The notes under the pieces are model-generated. The model did no database searches and was not told the origin of the DNA. It saw nothing but the letters and a program-made list of their open reading frames with translations. A stretch of 64,000 bases of DNA from Jiangella mangrovi (GTDB taxonomy: Bacteria; Actinomycetota; Actinomycetes; Jiangellales; Jiangellaceae): positions 4,154,001 to 4,218,000 of the forward strand of contig NZ_JACHMM010000001.1 of assembly GCF_014204975.1 (NCBI RefSeq). Direction: 5' to 3'. How positions within the stretch are numbered: the first letter of the stretch is position 1; each line of letters starts with the position of its first letter. Of the stretch, positions 42,779 to 52,543 are shown piece by piece. A program made the position numbers and the translations under genes.

Positions 42779-43194
42779 AGTACCTGATCCTGACCTACGG
42801 CACGCAGCGCGACTACGACCTGATGACAGGGGCGGGGGACGGCGCGGGCCCGACGCTGACGCCCGAGGACTTCGCGCCCATGCACCAGTTCATGCAGGAG
42901 TTCACCACCGAGCTGGCGGAGTCCGGCGAGCTGGTCGACACCAAGGGGCTGGCCGCACCCGTGCACACGCGCCGGGTCCAGCTGCAGGCCGGCGTCCCCG
43001 TCGTCACCGAGGGCCCGTACGCCGAGACGCAGGAGGTGCTGGCGGGTTACTGGCTGGTCGAGGTCGCGAGCTTCGACCGCGCCACCGAGATCGCGGCCCG
43101 GCTGGCGGCCTGCCCCAGCCCGGGCGGCATCTGGGCCGACGCCGTCGCCGACATCCGGCCGATCGACGAGTACAGCGGCGGACCGGAGCTCTGA
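42775..43194 (+). CDS. YciI/DGPF-family protein
   Basis: A 139-residue ferredoxin-like-fold protein with the DGPF-type motif TEGPYAETQEVLAGYWLVEV. In many actinobacteria such proteins sit next to ECF42 sigma genes, as here. The biochemical role is unresolved. Confidence 0.87.
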   Translation: MKYLILTYGTQRDYDLMTGAGDGAGPTLTPEDFAPMHQFMQEFTTELAESGELVDTKGLAAPVHTRRVQLQAGVPVVTEGPYAETQEVLAGYWLVEVASFDRATEIAARLAACPSPGGIWADAVADIRPIDEYSGGPEL

Positions 43195-43195
43195 C

Positions 43196-44485
43196 ATGAC
43201 CACCGTCGAGGACCTGCTGCGCGCCCTGGCGCCGCAGGTCCTCGGCGCGCTGGTGCGCCGGTACGGCCACTTCGACACCGCCGAGGACGCCGTCCAGGAG
43301 GCGCTGCTCGCCGCCGCCACGCAATGGCCGGCCCGGGGAACGCCCGAGAACCCGCGGGCCTGGCTCATCACCGTCGCGTCGCGGCGCCTCACCGACCTGC
43401 TCCGCAGCGACCAGGCGCGGCGCCGGCGCGAGGACACCGTCGCGCAGTGGACACTCCGCGAGGCCCCGCCCGCGTCCGATGCCGACGACTCGCTGGTGCT
43501 GCTGTTCCTGTGCTGCCACCCGTCGCTCACCACGGCCGGGCAGATCGCGCTGACACTGCGCGCGGTGGGCGGCCTGACGACGGCGGAGGTGGCGCGGGCG
43601 TTCCTCGTCCCCGAGGACACCATGGCCCGGCGGATCAGCCGGGCCAAGAAGACCATCAAGGAGAGCGGGCTGCCGTTCGCCGCACCCGCCCCGGCCGACC
43701 GCGACGCCCGGCTGGGCGCCGTCCTGCACGTGCTCTACCTGATCTTCACCGAGGGCTACGCGGCCACGTCCGGCCCGCGCCTGGCCCGCACCGACCTGTC
43801 CGGCGAGGCGATCCGGCTGGCGCGGCTGCTGCACGGTCTGATCCCCCTGGACGACGACGGCGACACCGGCGGCGGCGAGGTGGCCGGGCTGCTCGCGCTG
43901 ATGCTGCTCACCGACGCCCGCCGGCCGGCCCGCACCGGGCCGCACGGCGAGCTGGTGCCCATGGAGGAGCAGGACCGCTCGCTCTGGGACCGCGATCTGA
44001 TCGCCGAGGGGACGGCGCTGATCACCGCCGCGCTCCCCCGCGGCGCCACCGGCCCCTACCAGCTGCAGGCCGCCGTCGCCGCCGTCCACGACGAGGCGCC
44101 GACGGCCGACGCGACGGACTGGGCGCAGATCGAGGCGCTGTACGAGCTGCTGACGCGCATCGACGACGGCCCGGTCGTCGCGCTCAACCACGTGGTCGCC
44201 GTCGCCATGGCGCGTGGCCCGCTGGCCGGGCTGGCGATGCTCGCCGAGCTGGAGGCGGCCGGGCGGGTCGTGGCCGGTCAGCGGCTGCACGCCGTGCGGG
44301 CGCACCTGCTGGAACGGGCCGGCGACACGGCGGGCGCCCGCGAGCACTATCTCGAAGCCGCCCGGCTGGCCACCAGCCTGCCACTTCAGCGTTACCTGGT
44401 GGACCGCGCGGACCGGGTGGATTCGCCCGCCCCGAATCGGGAACATGGAGACCCACCGAACACCGCGACGGAAGGTCCTGCATGA
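43196..44485 (+). CDS. ECF42-type RNA polymerase sigma factor with C-terminal extension
   Basis: A 429-residue sigma factor. Region 2 (HFDTAEDAVQEALLAAATQWP) and region 4 (TLRAVGGLTTAEVARAFLVPEDTMARRISRAKK) are followed by a ~230-residue DUF6596/TPR-like extension (residues 180-429) instead of an anti-sigma partner. The adjacent YciI protein supports ECF42. Its stop overlaps the glgX start (ATGA), so sigma and enzyme genes are coupled. Confidence 0.88.
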   Translation: MTTVEDLLRALAPQVLGALVRRYGHFDTAEDAVQEALLAAATQWPARGTPENPRAWLITVASRRLTDLLRSDQARRRREDTVAQWTLREAPPASDADDSLVLLFLCCHPSLTTAGQIALTLRAVGGLTTAEVARAFLVPEDTMARRISRAKKTIKESGLPFAAPAPADRDARLGAVLHVLYLIFTEGYAATSGPRLARTDLSGEAIRLARLLHGLIPLDDDGDTGGGEVAGLLALMLLTDARRPARTGPHGELVPMEEQDRSLWDRDLIAEGTALITAALPRGATGPYQLQAAVAAVHDEAPTADATDWAQIEALYELLTRIDDGPVVALNHVVAVAMARGPLAGLAMLAELEAAGRVVAGQRLHAVRAHLLERAGDTAGAREHYLEAARLATSLPLQRYLVDRADRVDSPAPNREHGDPPNTATEGPA

Positions 44486-46623
44486 CGTCTGCCGAGTCGA
44501 TGCCGCAGTGGCCCGGGGCGGCCTACCCCCTCGGCGCCACCTTCGACGGCTCCGGCACCAACTTCGCGCTGTTCAGCGAGGTCGCCGACGGTGTCGAGCT
44601 GTGCCTGTTCGACCCCGACGGCACCGAGACGAGGCTGGCGCTGACCGAGGTCGACGGCTTCGTCTGGCACACGTTCCTGCCCGGCGTCGAGCCGGGCCAG
44701 CGCTACGGCTTCCGGGTGCACGGCCCCCACGACCCCAAGCTCGGGCACCGCTGCAACCCGTCGAAGCTGCTGCTCGACCCGTACGCCAAGGCCATCGACG
44801 GCGCGTTCGAGTGGCACCAGGCGCTGTTCGGCTACGACTTCGGCGACCCCGACAGTCGCAACGACGACGACTCCGCCCCGCACATGCCGAAGTCGGTGGT
44901 CATCAACCCGTTCTTCGACTGGGGCACCGACCGCCCGCCGCGCCGCGAGTACGCCGAGTCCGTCATCTACGAGGCGCACGTCAAGGGCCTGACGCGGACC
45001 CACCCGGACATCCCCGAGGACATCCGGGGCACGTACGCCGCCATCGCGCACCCCGTCGTCATCGACCACCTGACGTCACTCGGGGTGACCGCACTCGAGC
45101 TGATGCCGGTGCACCACTTCGCCAACGACTCCACGCTCATGGAGAAGGGGCTGTCGAACTACTGGGGCTACAACTCCATCGGGTTCTTCGCGCCCGACCC
45201 CAAGTACAGCACGGCCGCCACGCCCGGCTCGCAGGTCGGCGAGTTCAAGTCCATGGTCCGGGCGCTGCACGAGGCCGGCATCGAGGTGATCCTCGACGTC
45301 GTCTACAACCACACCGCCGAGGGCAACCACCTGGGTCCGACGCTCTCGTTCCGCGGCATCGACAACGCCGCCTACTACCGGCTGGTCGACGACGACAAGC
45401 GCTACTACCTCGACTACACCGGCACCGGCAACTCCCTGAACGTCGGCCACCCGCACACACTGCAGCTGATCATGGACTCGCTGCGGTACTGGATCACCGA
45501 GATGCACGTCGACGGGTTCCGCTTCGACCTCGCGTCCGCGCTGGCCCGCGAGTTCTACGACGTCGACAGGCTGTCGGCGTTCTTCGAGCTCGTGCAGCAG
45601 GACCCCACCGTCAGCCAGGTCAAGCTCATCGCCGAGCCGTGGGACCTCGGCCCCGGCGGCTACCAGGTGGGCAACTTCCCGCCGCAGTGGTCGGAGTGGA
45701 ACGGCAAGTACCGCGACACCGTCCGCGACTTCTGGCGCGGCGAGCCGGCCACGCTGGGCGAGTTCGCCTCGCGCATCACCGGCTCGGCCGACCTCTACGA
45801 GCAGTCGACCCGGCGGCCGGTCGCCTCGATCAACTTCGTCACCGCGCACGACGGCTTCACCCTGCGCGACCTGGTGTCGTACAACGAGAAGCACAACGAG
45901 GCCAACCTCGAGGACAACAAGGACGGCGAGAACCACAACCGGTCCTGGAACTGCGGCGCCGAGGGCGTCACCGACGACCCCGAGGTCAACGCCGTCCGGG
46001 CCCGCCAGCAGCGCAACTTCCTCGCCACGCTGCTGCTGTCGCAGGGCGTCCCGATGATCGGCCACGGCGACGAGCTCGGCCGCACCCAGGACGGCAACAA
46101 CAACGCGTTCTGCCAGGACAACGACCTCAGCTGGGTCGACTGGGAGGCCGCCGACCGGTCGCTGCAGGAGTTCACCCGGACGCTGACGGGGCTGCGCGCG
46201 GCCCACCCGGTGTTCCGCCGGCGGCGGTTCTTCGACGGCAAACCGGTCCGCCGGGCCGACGCCGAGGGCCTGCCCGACATCGACTGGCTGCGTCCCGACG
46301 CCAGCCCCATGACCGACGCCGACTGGGACGCCGGGTTCGGCCGGGCGGTCGCGGTGTTCCTCAACGGCAACGGCATCGCCGAGGTCGACGCGCGCGGCCA
46401 GCGGGTGGTCGACGACTCCTTCCTGCTCTGCTTCAACGCCCACCACGAGCCGCTCGAGTTCACCCTGCCGGGGCCCGAGTTCGGCGCCGCGTGGAACACC
46501 GTCGTCGACACCGCCGACGACGACGCCGGCGACCGCGGCGGGCCACGCACGGCGGGCGCCGTCGTCACCGTCCAGGCGCGGTCGCTGCTGGTGCTGCGCG
46601 CGCCGCGGGACGCCGGCACATGA
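44482..46623 (+). CDS. glgX: Glycogen debranching enzyme GlgX
   Basis: A 713-residue GH13 isoamylase-type enzyme. An N-terminal CBM48 domain (GATFDGSGTNFALFSEVADGVELCLFD) is followed by the catalytic barrel: VVYNHTAEG, FRFDLASAL, IAEPWDLG and VTAHDGFT. It hydrolyses alpha-1,6 branches to release linear maltooligosaccharides for TreY. It starts in the sigma gene's stop and ends in the treY start. Confidence 0.94.
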   Translation: MTSAESMPQWPGAAYPLGATFDGSGTNFALFSEVADGVELCLFDPDGTETRLALTEVDGFVWHTFLPGVEPGQRYGFRVHGPHDPKLGHRCNPSKLLLDPYAKAIDGAFEWHQALFGYDFGDPDSRNDDDSAPHMPKSVVINPFFDWGTDRPPRREYAESVIYEAHVKGLTRTHPDIPEDIRGTYAAIAHPVVIDHLTSLGVTALELMPVHHFANDSTLMEKGLSNYWGYNSIGFFAPDPKYSTAATPGSQVGEFKSMVRALHEAGIEVILDVVYNHTAEGNHLGPTLSFRGIDNAAYYRLVDDDKRYYLDYTGTGNSLNVGHPHTLQLIMDSLRYWITEMHVDGFRFDLASALAREFYDVDRLSAFFELVQQDPTVSQVKLIAEPWDLGPGGYQVGNFPPQWSEWNGKYRDTVRDFWRGEPATLGEFASRITGSADLYEQSTRRPVASINFVTAHDGFTLRDLVSYNEKHNEANLEDNKDGENHNRSWNCGAEGVTDDPEVNAVRARQQRNFLATLLLSQGVPMIGHGDELGRTQDGNNNAFCQDNDLSWVDWEAADRSLQEFTRTLTGLRAAHPVFRRRRFFDGKPVRRADAEGLPDIDWLRPDASPMTDADWDAGFGRAVAVFLNGNGIAEVDARGQRVVDDSFLLCFNAHHEPLEFTLPGPEFGAAWNTVVDTADDDAGDRGGPRTAGAVVTVQARSLLVLRAPRDAGT

Positions 46624-48899
46624 CGGCGCCGAGCTCGACGTACCGCGTGCAGGTGCGGCCGGGCTGGACGCTCGCCGACGCCGCCGCGCTGACCGGGTAC
46701 CTGCGCGACCTCGGCGCCGGCGCGGTGTACTGCTCGCCCCTGCTGCGGGCGGCGACGGGGTCCGATCACGGCTACGACGTGGTCGACCCGCGGGTCATGG
46801 ACGACGCGCGGGGCGGTGAGGACGGCTGGCGGGCGCTGCTCGCGGCGGCCCGCGAGCACGGGCTGGGCGTCGTCGTCGACATCGTGCCGAACCACCAGGG
46901 CGTCGGCGACCCGTCCCAGAACCCGGCCTGGCAGGACGTCCTGCGGCTGGGGCCGTCGTCGGCGTACGCGGGCTGGTTCGACGTCGACTGGGCGGCGGGC
47001 CGGCTGCTGCTGCCGGTGCTGGACAAGGAGGGCGGGTTCTCGCTGGCCGACGACGGCGACGCGCTGGTCGCGGGCGGGCTGCGGTTCCCGCTGGCGCCGG
47101 GCACCGGGCCGCGGCCGGGCGACTCCGCGGCCGACGTCCACGACCGGCAGTTCTACGACCTGGCCGACGCCCGCCGGGCCGACGACGACCTCACCTACCG
47201 GCGGTTCTTCGCGGTGACGTCGCTGGCAGGCGTGCGGGTCGAGGATCCGGAGGTCGCGGCGGCGACGCACGAGCGGATCCTGCGCTGGGTGCGCGACGAC
47301 GGCGTCGACGGCCTGCGGGTGGACCACCCGGACGGGCTGGCCGACCCCGGCGGCTACCTGCGCTGGCTGCGCGGTGCGACATCGCCGGAGACGTGGCTGC
47401 TCGTCGAGAAGATCCTCGAGCCGGCGACGGACGAGACGCTGCCGGACGACTGGCCGGTCGACGGCACGACGGGGTACGACGCGCTCGCCGAGGTGGGCCC
47501 GCTGTTCGTCGACCCCGCCGCGGAGCCGGCGCTCGACCGGCTGTACCGCGAGCTGACCGGCGACGAGCTGTCCTTCGCCGTCCACGTCCTGATCGGCAAA
47601 CGGGCGGTCGCGACGACGATCCTGCGCTCGGAGTTCCACCGCCTGGCCCGGCTGGCGCCGGACGTGCCGGAGGCGTTCGCCGCGCTGTCGGAACTGGCGT
47701 TCTCGTTCCCGGTCTACCGCTCCTACCTGCCGTCGTTCGGGACGGCCGACCTCGATACCGCGTTCGCCAAGGCCCGCGCGCGTCGGCGTAACCTCACCGC
47801 CGCGTTCGACGCGCTGGCGCCCCGGCTCGCCGACCCCGACGACGAGCTGTGCGTCCGGTTCCAGCAGGTCACCGGCGCCGTCACGGCCAAGGGCGTCGAG
47901 GACACCGCCTACTACCGGTACACCCGGTTCGTCGCCCTCAACGAGGTCGGCGGCGACCCCCGCGCCTTCGGCCTGGGCCTGGACGAGTTCCACGCCGCCC
48001 AGGAGCGGCGGCAGCAGCGGGCGCCGTCGTCGATGACCACGCTGTCCACCCACGACACCAAGCGCGGCGAGGACGTCCGGGCCTGGCTGGCGGTGTTGGC
48101 CGAGATCCCGGACGAGTGGGCCGAGCTGGTGCGGCGGCTGGCGGCCGAGGCGCCGATGCCCGACCGTCCCATGTCGTATCTGCTGTGGCAGACGGTGGTG
48201 GGCTTCGGCCTGGACCAGCCGGAACGCCTGCACGCGTATGCGACCAAAGCGATGCGCGAGGCCTGGACGTTCACCGGCTGGGCCGACCCGGACGAGGAGC
48301 TCGAGGCCGAGGTGCACGCCGCCCTCGACGCGCTGGCCGACCGGCCGGACCTGCGGGCGGCGGTCGACGGGTTCATCGAGCGGATCCGCCCGTTCGGCTG
48401 GTCCAACGCGCTGGGCCAGAAGCTCGTGCAGCTCACCATGCCCGGCGTGCCGGACGTCTACCAGGGCACCGAGGGCTGGGACGACTCCCTGGTCGATCCC
48501 GACAACCGGCGCCCGGTCGACTTCGCGCGGCTGCGAGCGCTGCTGGCGAACGAGACGCCGCCCGAGATCGACGCGTCCGGCGCGGCCAAGGTCTGGGTGG
48601 TCTCGCGGGCGCTGCGGCTGCGGCGCGACCGGCCGGAGCTGTTCACGTCGTACGAGCGGGTCCCGGTGCGCGGCCCGGCGGCCGACCACGCGATCGCCTT
48701 CGACCGCGGCGGCGCGATCACCGTGGCGACCCGGCTGCCCGTGGGGCTGGCGTCGAACGGGGGCTGGGCGGACACCGTCGTCGAGCTGCCGGACGGCCTG
48801 ACCGACGTGCTCACCGGGCGGCCCGTCGACGGCGGGCCGGTCCCGCTCGCCGGCCTGCTGGGGCGCTATCCCGCCGCGTTGCTCGTTCCCCCGGCATGA
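46620..48899 (+). CDS. treY: Maltooligosyl trehalose synthase TreY
   Basis: A 759-residue GH13_26 enzyme that turns the reducing end of a maltodextrin into a trehalose unit. Motifs: SDHGYDVVDP, VVVDIVPNH, DGLRVDHPDGL, LLVEKIL and TLSTHDTKR. The C-terminal MPGVPDVYQGTE matches the family. ATGA overlaps on both sides. Confidence 0.95.
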   Translation: MTAPSSTYRVQVRPGWTLADAAALTGYLRDLGAGAVYCSPLLRAATGSDHGYDVVDPRVMDDARGGEDGWRALLAAAREHGLGVVVDIVPNHQGVGDPSQNPAWQDVLRLGPSSAYAGWFDVDWAAGRLLLPVLDKEGGFSLADDGDALVAGGLRFPLAPGTGPRPGDSAADVHDRQFYDLADARRADDDLTYRRFFAVTSLAGVRVEDPEVAAATHERILRWVRDDGVDGLRVDHPDGLADPGGYLRWLRGATSPETWLLVEKILEPATDETLPDDWPVDGTTGYDALAEVGPLFVDPAAEPALDRLYRELTGDELSFAVHVLIGKRAVATTILRSEFHRLARLAPDVPEAFAALSELAFSFPVYRSYLPSFGTADLDTAFAKARARRRNLTAAFDALAPRLADPDDELCVRFQQVTGAVTAKGVEDTAYYRYTRFVALNEVGGDPRAFGLGLDEFHAAQERRQQRAPSSMTTLSTHDTKRGEDVRAWLAVLAEIPDEWAELVRRLAAEAPMPDRPMSYLLWQTVVGFGLDQPERLHAYATKAMREAWTFTGWADPDEELEAEVHAALDALADRPDLRAAVDGFIERIRPFGWSNALGQKLVQLTMPGVPDVYQGTEGWDDSLVDPDNRRPVDFARLRALLANETPPEIDASGAAKVWVVSRALRLRRDRPELFTSYERVPVRGPAADHAIAFDRGGAITVATRLPVGLASNGGWADTVVELPDGLTDVLTGRPVDGGPVPLAGLLGRYPAALLVPPA

Positions 48900-50659
48900 C
48901 GGACTTCGTAGTCTGGGCGCCGGCCGCGCGCCGGGTGCGGCTGCGCGCGGGCGGGCGCAACGCGACGGCGGTCCGCGCGTCCGGCGGCTGGTGGACGGCG
49001 CACGCCCCCGCGCCGCCGGGCACCGACTACGGCTGGCAGCTCGACGACTCCCCCGACGTCCTGCCGGACCCGCGCGCGGCCTGGCTCCCGCACGGCGTCG
49101 ACGGCCGTGCCCGCGTCTACGACCACGCGGCGTTTCCCTGGACCGACGGCGGCTGGACCGGGCGGGCGCTGGCCGGCGCCGTCCTCTACGAGCTGCACAT
49201 CGGCACGTTCACGCCGTCGGGCACCTTCGACGGCGCCGTCGAGCGGCTGGACCACCTGGTCGAGCTCGGCGTCACCCACGTCGAGGTGCTGCCGGTCAAC
49301 GCCGTCGACGGGGTCTGGAACTGGGGCTACGACGGCGTCGGCTGGTACGCCGTCCACGAGCCGCTCGGCGGGCCCGACGGGTTCAAGCGGTTCGTCGACG
49401 CCTGCCACGCCCGCGGCCTCGCCGTCGTGCTGGACGTCGTCTACAACCACCTCGGGCCCAGCGGCAACCACCTGCCGTCGTTCGGGCCGTACCTCACCGA
49501 CAGCGCCGGCGCGTGGGGCGACGTCGTCAACCTCGGCGAGCCGGCGGTGCGCCGGTTCATCGTCGAGAACGCGCTGATGTGGCTGCGCGACTACCACCTC
49601 GACGGGCTGCGGCTGGACGCCGTCCACGCGCTGTCCGACCCGCTGGCCGGCCACGGGCACCCGCACGTCCTGGCCGAGCTGTCCGCGGCCGTCGAGCGGC
49701 TCTCCGGCGAGCTGGGCCGGCCGCTGCCGCTGATCGCGGAGTCCGACCTCAACGACCCGGTGATGATCGAGCCGCGCGACACCGGCGGCCACGGCATGGA
49801 CGCGCAGTGGGACGACGACGTGCACCACGCCCTGCACGCGCTGCTCACCGGCGAGCGGCAGGGCTACTACGCCGACTTCGGCTCGCTCGCGGTGCTGTCG
49901 AAGGTGGTTCGCGACGCGTTCCTGCACGACGGCCGCTTCTCATCGTTCCGCGGCCGCCCGCACGGCCGCCCCGTCGACCGCGCCCGCACACCGGGACACC
50001 GGTTCGTCGTCTGCCTGCAGAACCACGACCAGGTCGGCAACCGCGCCGCGGGCGAGCGGCTGACGGCGCTGGTCTCGCCCGCTCGGCTGCGCGTCGGCGC
50101 CGTCCTGCTGCTGTCGCTGCCGTTCACGCCGATGCTCTGGATGGGCGAGGAGTGGGGTGCGACGACGCGGTGGCCGTTCTTCACCTCGCACCCGGACCCG
50201 GTGATCGCCGCCGCCATCGGGCCGGGCCGGCTCGAGGAGTTCCGCAAGCACGGCTGGGACACCTCTGCGATGATCGACCCCCAGGACCCGGCCGCCTACC
50301 ACGCCGCCCAGCTGGACTGGTCCGAGCCGGACCGTCCCGGCCCTGCCGAGCTGCTGGACCTCTACCGGCGCATGATCGCGCTGCGGGCGGCCGAGCCGGA
50401 CCTGCGCGACGGCGACCTCACCGCCGTCGCCTCCGGGTTCGACGAGGCCGCGGGCTGGCTCGTGCTGCACCGCGGGTCGCTGCGGGTGGTCGTCAACCTC
50501 GCCGAGCGCGCGCAGCCGGTGCCGCTGACGGGGGCCGGCGGCGGCGAGGTGCTGCTGGCGACTGGCCCGGCGATGGTGACGGCCGACGGCGCCGTCGTCG
50601 AGCTGGGTGCGGAGACCGCCGCAGTCGTCAGGATCCGCCCAGCCAGCTCCGCAGCGTGA
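48896..50659 (+). CDS. treZ: Maltooligosyl trehalose trehalohydrolase TreZ
   Basis: A 587-residue enzyme that releases trehalose from TreY products. It has a CBM48-like N-terminus (FVVWAPAARRVRLRAGG), then LDVVYNHLGPSGNHL, DGLRLDAVHAL, LIAESDLN and CLQNHDQVGNR. Its last 32 bases overlap the 3' end of the convergent isomerase gene. Confidence 0.95.
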   Translation: MTDFVVWAPAARRVRLRAGGRNATAVRASGGWWTAHAPAPPGTDYGWQLDDSPDVLPDPRAAWLPHGVDGRARVYDHAAFPWTDGGWTGRALAGAVLYELHIGTFTPSGTFDGAVERLDHLVELGVTHVEVLPVNAVDGVWNWGYDGVGWYAVHEPLGGPDGFKRFVDACHARGLAVVLDVVYNHLGPSGNHLPSFGPYLTDSAGAWGDVVNLGEPAVRRFIVENALMWLRDYHLDGLRLDAVHALSDPLAGHGHPHVLAELSAAVERLSGELGRPLPLIAESDLNDPVMIEPRDTGGHGMDAQWDDDVHHALHALLTGERQGYYADFGSLAVLSKVVRDAFLHDGRFSSFRGRPHGRPVDRARTPGHRFVVCLQNHDQVGNRAAGERLTALVSPARLRVGAVLLLSLPFTPMLWMGEEWGATTRWPFFTSHPDPVIAAAIGPGRLEEFRKHGWDTSAMIDPQDPAAYHAAQLDWSEPDRPGPAELLDLYRRMIALRAAEPDLRDGDLTAVASGFDEAAGWLVLHRGSLRVVVNLAERAQPVPLTGAGGGEVLLATGPAMVTADGAVVELGAETAAVVRIRPASSAA

Positions 50660-51398
50660 CGGCGTCGCGGACCAGCGCCTCGGGGTCGTCGTCCTGGACG
50701 AACTCGAGCAGCGCGTACCGCTCGGTGTCGGCGGTTGCGTCGACGACGGTGTCGAGCACCGGCCGCCACAGGGACGCGCCGTCGGCCAGCGCCAGCCGGT
50801 CGCCGTCGGCGGTCCAGCTGAAGACGTGCACGGTGACCAGGCGCCTGGGCAGCAACGCATCGACCTCAGCGAGCGCCTCCGCCGGGTCGAGGCCGGGCCG
50901 CGGCTGCCAGTACGGCCGCAGCCCCGGGTGGCCGACCTCGGCGTAGAGCGCCAGCGCGGAGTCGAGGGTGTCGGTGAGCGTGCCGGGGTGGTGCTCGGCG
51001 GCGATCTCGACGCCCTCGCCGGCGGCCAGCTCGGTGATGCGGCGCAGGTCGGCGACGACCTGGGCCCGCTGCTCCGCCGACGTCTCGGCCGAGCCGGCCG
51101 GCCCTGCCCAGATGCGGATCCGCGGCGCTCCCAGCGCGACGGCCGTGCGCAGGACGTCGTCGAAGTCGCCGGGATCGTGCTGGCCCGCCCGGTAGTACGA
51201 GCCGTACGCCACCACGGCGACCCCGTGGTCCGCCGTCGCCGCCGCCGTCCGCTTCGCCGCCGCGACGTCGCCCGCAGGGACGTGCACGTCGTCGCCCCAC
51301 TCGACCGCCGTCAGCTCCGTCCGCCGCAGCAGGGCCAGGATCTCGCCGACCCCCAGCTGCCGGAACGTGATCGACACCAGGCCCACCCGCACGCTCAT
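50628..51398 (-). CDS. Sugar phosphate isomerase/epimerase-like TIM barrel
   Basis: A 256-residue AP_endonuc_2-fold protein with metal-site candidates EWGDDVHVP near residue 33, IAAEHHPG near 130 and TVHVFSW near 185. It starts in the stop of the dehydrogenase gene (TGATG). Together they suggest catabolism of a sugar or sugar acid that cannot be named. Confidence 0.85.
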   Translation of the reverse strand: MSVRVGLVSITFRQLGVGEILALLRRTELTAVEWGDDVHVPAGDVAAAKRTAAATADHGVAVVAYGSYYRAGQHDPGDFDDVLRTAVALGAPRIRIWAGPAGSAETSAEQRAQVVADLRRITELAAGEGVEIAAEHHPGTLTDTLDSALALYAEVGHPGLRPYWQPRPGLDPAEALAEVDALLPRRLVTVHVFSWTADGDRLALADGASLWRPVLDTVVDATADTERYALLEFVQDDDPEALVRDAVTLRSWLGGS

Positions 51399-52423
51399 CA
51401 GGCCTGCACCGCCAGTTCGGCGGGGTGCACCTGGTGTTGGAGCGGTTCGCCCCGGACCAGCCTTTCGAGTTCGTCGAGCGCGAGCGTGGTGAGGCGGTGG
51501 CACTCGGTGCCCATGGCGCCGGCGATATGCGGGGTGAGCACGACGTTGGGCAGCCGGTAGAGCGGGGAGTCCGGCGGCAGCGGTTCGGGGTCGGTGACGT
51601 CGAGGACGGCGTGCAGCCGGCCGGTCTCGCACTCGGCGGACAGGGCGGCGTGGTCGACCAGCGCGCCGCGGGCGGTGTTGATCAGGGTGGCGCCGTCGTT
51701 CATCAGGGCACAGGAGCGGGCGTCGATGAGGTGGTGGGTCTCGGGCAGCGCCGGGGCGTGCAGGGTGACGGTGTGGCTGCGGGTGAGCAGGTCGTCGAGG
51801 CCGGCCGGTTCGGCGCCGGCGGCGGTGACGGCCGCCGGGTTGGCGTACGGGTCGGCGACCAGCACCGTCAGGTCGAACGGGCGGAGCAGGTCGACGACGC
51901 GGCGCCCGATGCGTGAGAACCCGACGACGCCGACGGTGCGCCGGTAGTTCGACACGCCCCCGCCGGTCGCGGCGACGTCGTCGCGCCAGCCCAGCTCGCC
52001 GGGGTGGGCCCGGAAGCCGGCGGCGAACGCGTGCGCCCGTTTGCCGGCGGCCAGGACCGCGGCGAGGGTGAACTCGGCGACCGGGACGGCGTTGGCGTCG
52101 GCCGCGGTGGTGACGGCCAGCCCGCGGTCCCAGCAGGCGTCGGTGACGTGGTGCTTCACGCTGCCGGCGGCGTGCAGGACCGCCCGCAGCCGGGGCGCGG
52201 CGGCGAGCACGACGGCGTCCAGCGGCGGGCAGCCCCACGAGGTCAGCAGCACGTCGGCGCTGCCCAGCGCGGCCCGCACCTCCGGCGGGTCGAAGCTCGC
52301 GACCGGCCCCGGCAGGACCAGGTCCGCGAGCGCCTCGAGCCGCGACCGCAGCTCGTCGTCGAACAGGTCACGGTAGGCGGTGTCGGTCATGGCGAGCACG
52401 ACCCGGACCCGTTCGTCGCCCAT
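51398..52423 (-). CDS. D-isomer-specific 2-hydroxyacid dehydrogenase
   Basis: A 341-residue NAD-dependent dehydrogenase. The Rossmann motif is VGVVGFSRIGRRV near residue 150, followed by NTARGALVD with the substrate Arg near 235, the catalytic Glu in DVTDPEPLP and HIAGAMG with the catalytic His near 300. ATG 52423 follows GGAGAGGGAG. It is coupled to the isomerase. Confidence 0.9.
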   Translation of the reverse strand: MGDERVRVVLAMTDTAYRDLFDDELRSRLEALADLVLPGPVASFDPPEVRAALGSADVLLTSWGCPPLDAVVLAAAPRLRAVLHAAGSVKHHVTDACWDRGLAVTTAADANAVPVAEFTLAAVLAAGKRAHAFAAGFRAHPGELGWRDDVAATGGGVSNYRRTVGVVGFSRIGRRVVDLLRPFDLTVLVADPYANPAAVTAAGAEPAGLDDLLTRSHTVTLHAPALPETHHLIDARSCALMNDGATLINTARGALVDHAALSAECETGRLHAVLDVTDPEPLPPDSPLYRLPNVVLTPHIAGAMGTECHRLTTLALDELERLVRGEPLQHQVHPAELAVQA

Positions 52424-52457
52424 CCCAGCTCCCTCTCCATACGGCTCGGCGTCCAGG

Positions 52458-52500
52458 GTAAGCGCTTGCTTGACACGACGGAAAGGTGGATGAATCATCC
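52458..52500. promoter_or_regulatory. Operator cluster between divergent sugar genes
   Basis: GTAAGCGCTTGC (52458-52469), with the central palindrome AAGCGCTT, resembles LacI-family sites. It is followed by TTGACA, and then the perfect palindrome GGATGA-A-TCATCC at 52488-52500. Either could control the dehydrogenase, the secreted protein, or both. No LacI regulator is present in the window. Confidence 0.5.
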
Positions 52501-52543
52501 AGAGTATAACGATTCAACCCGTAATACCGATCGTGGAGGCGTG

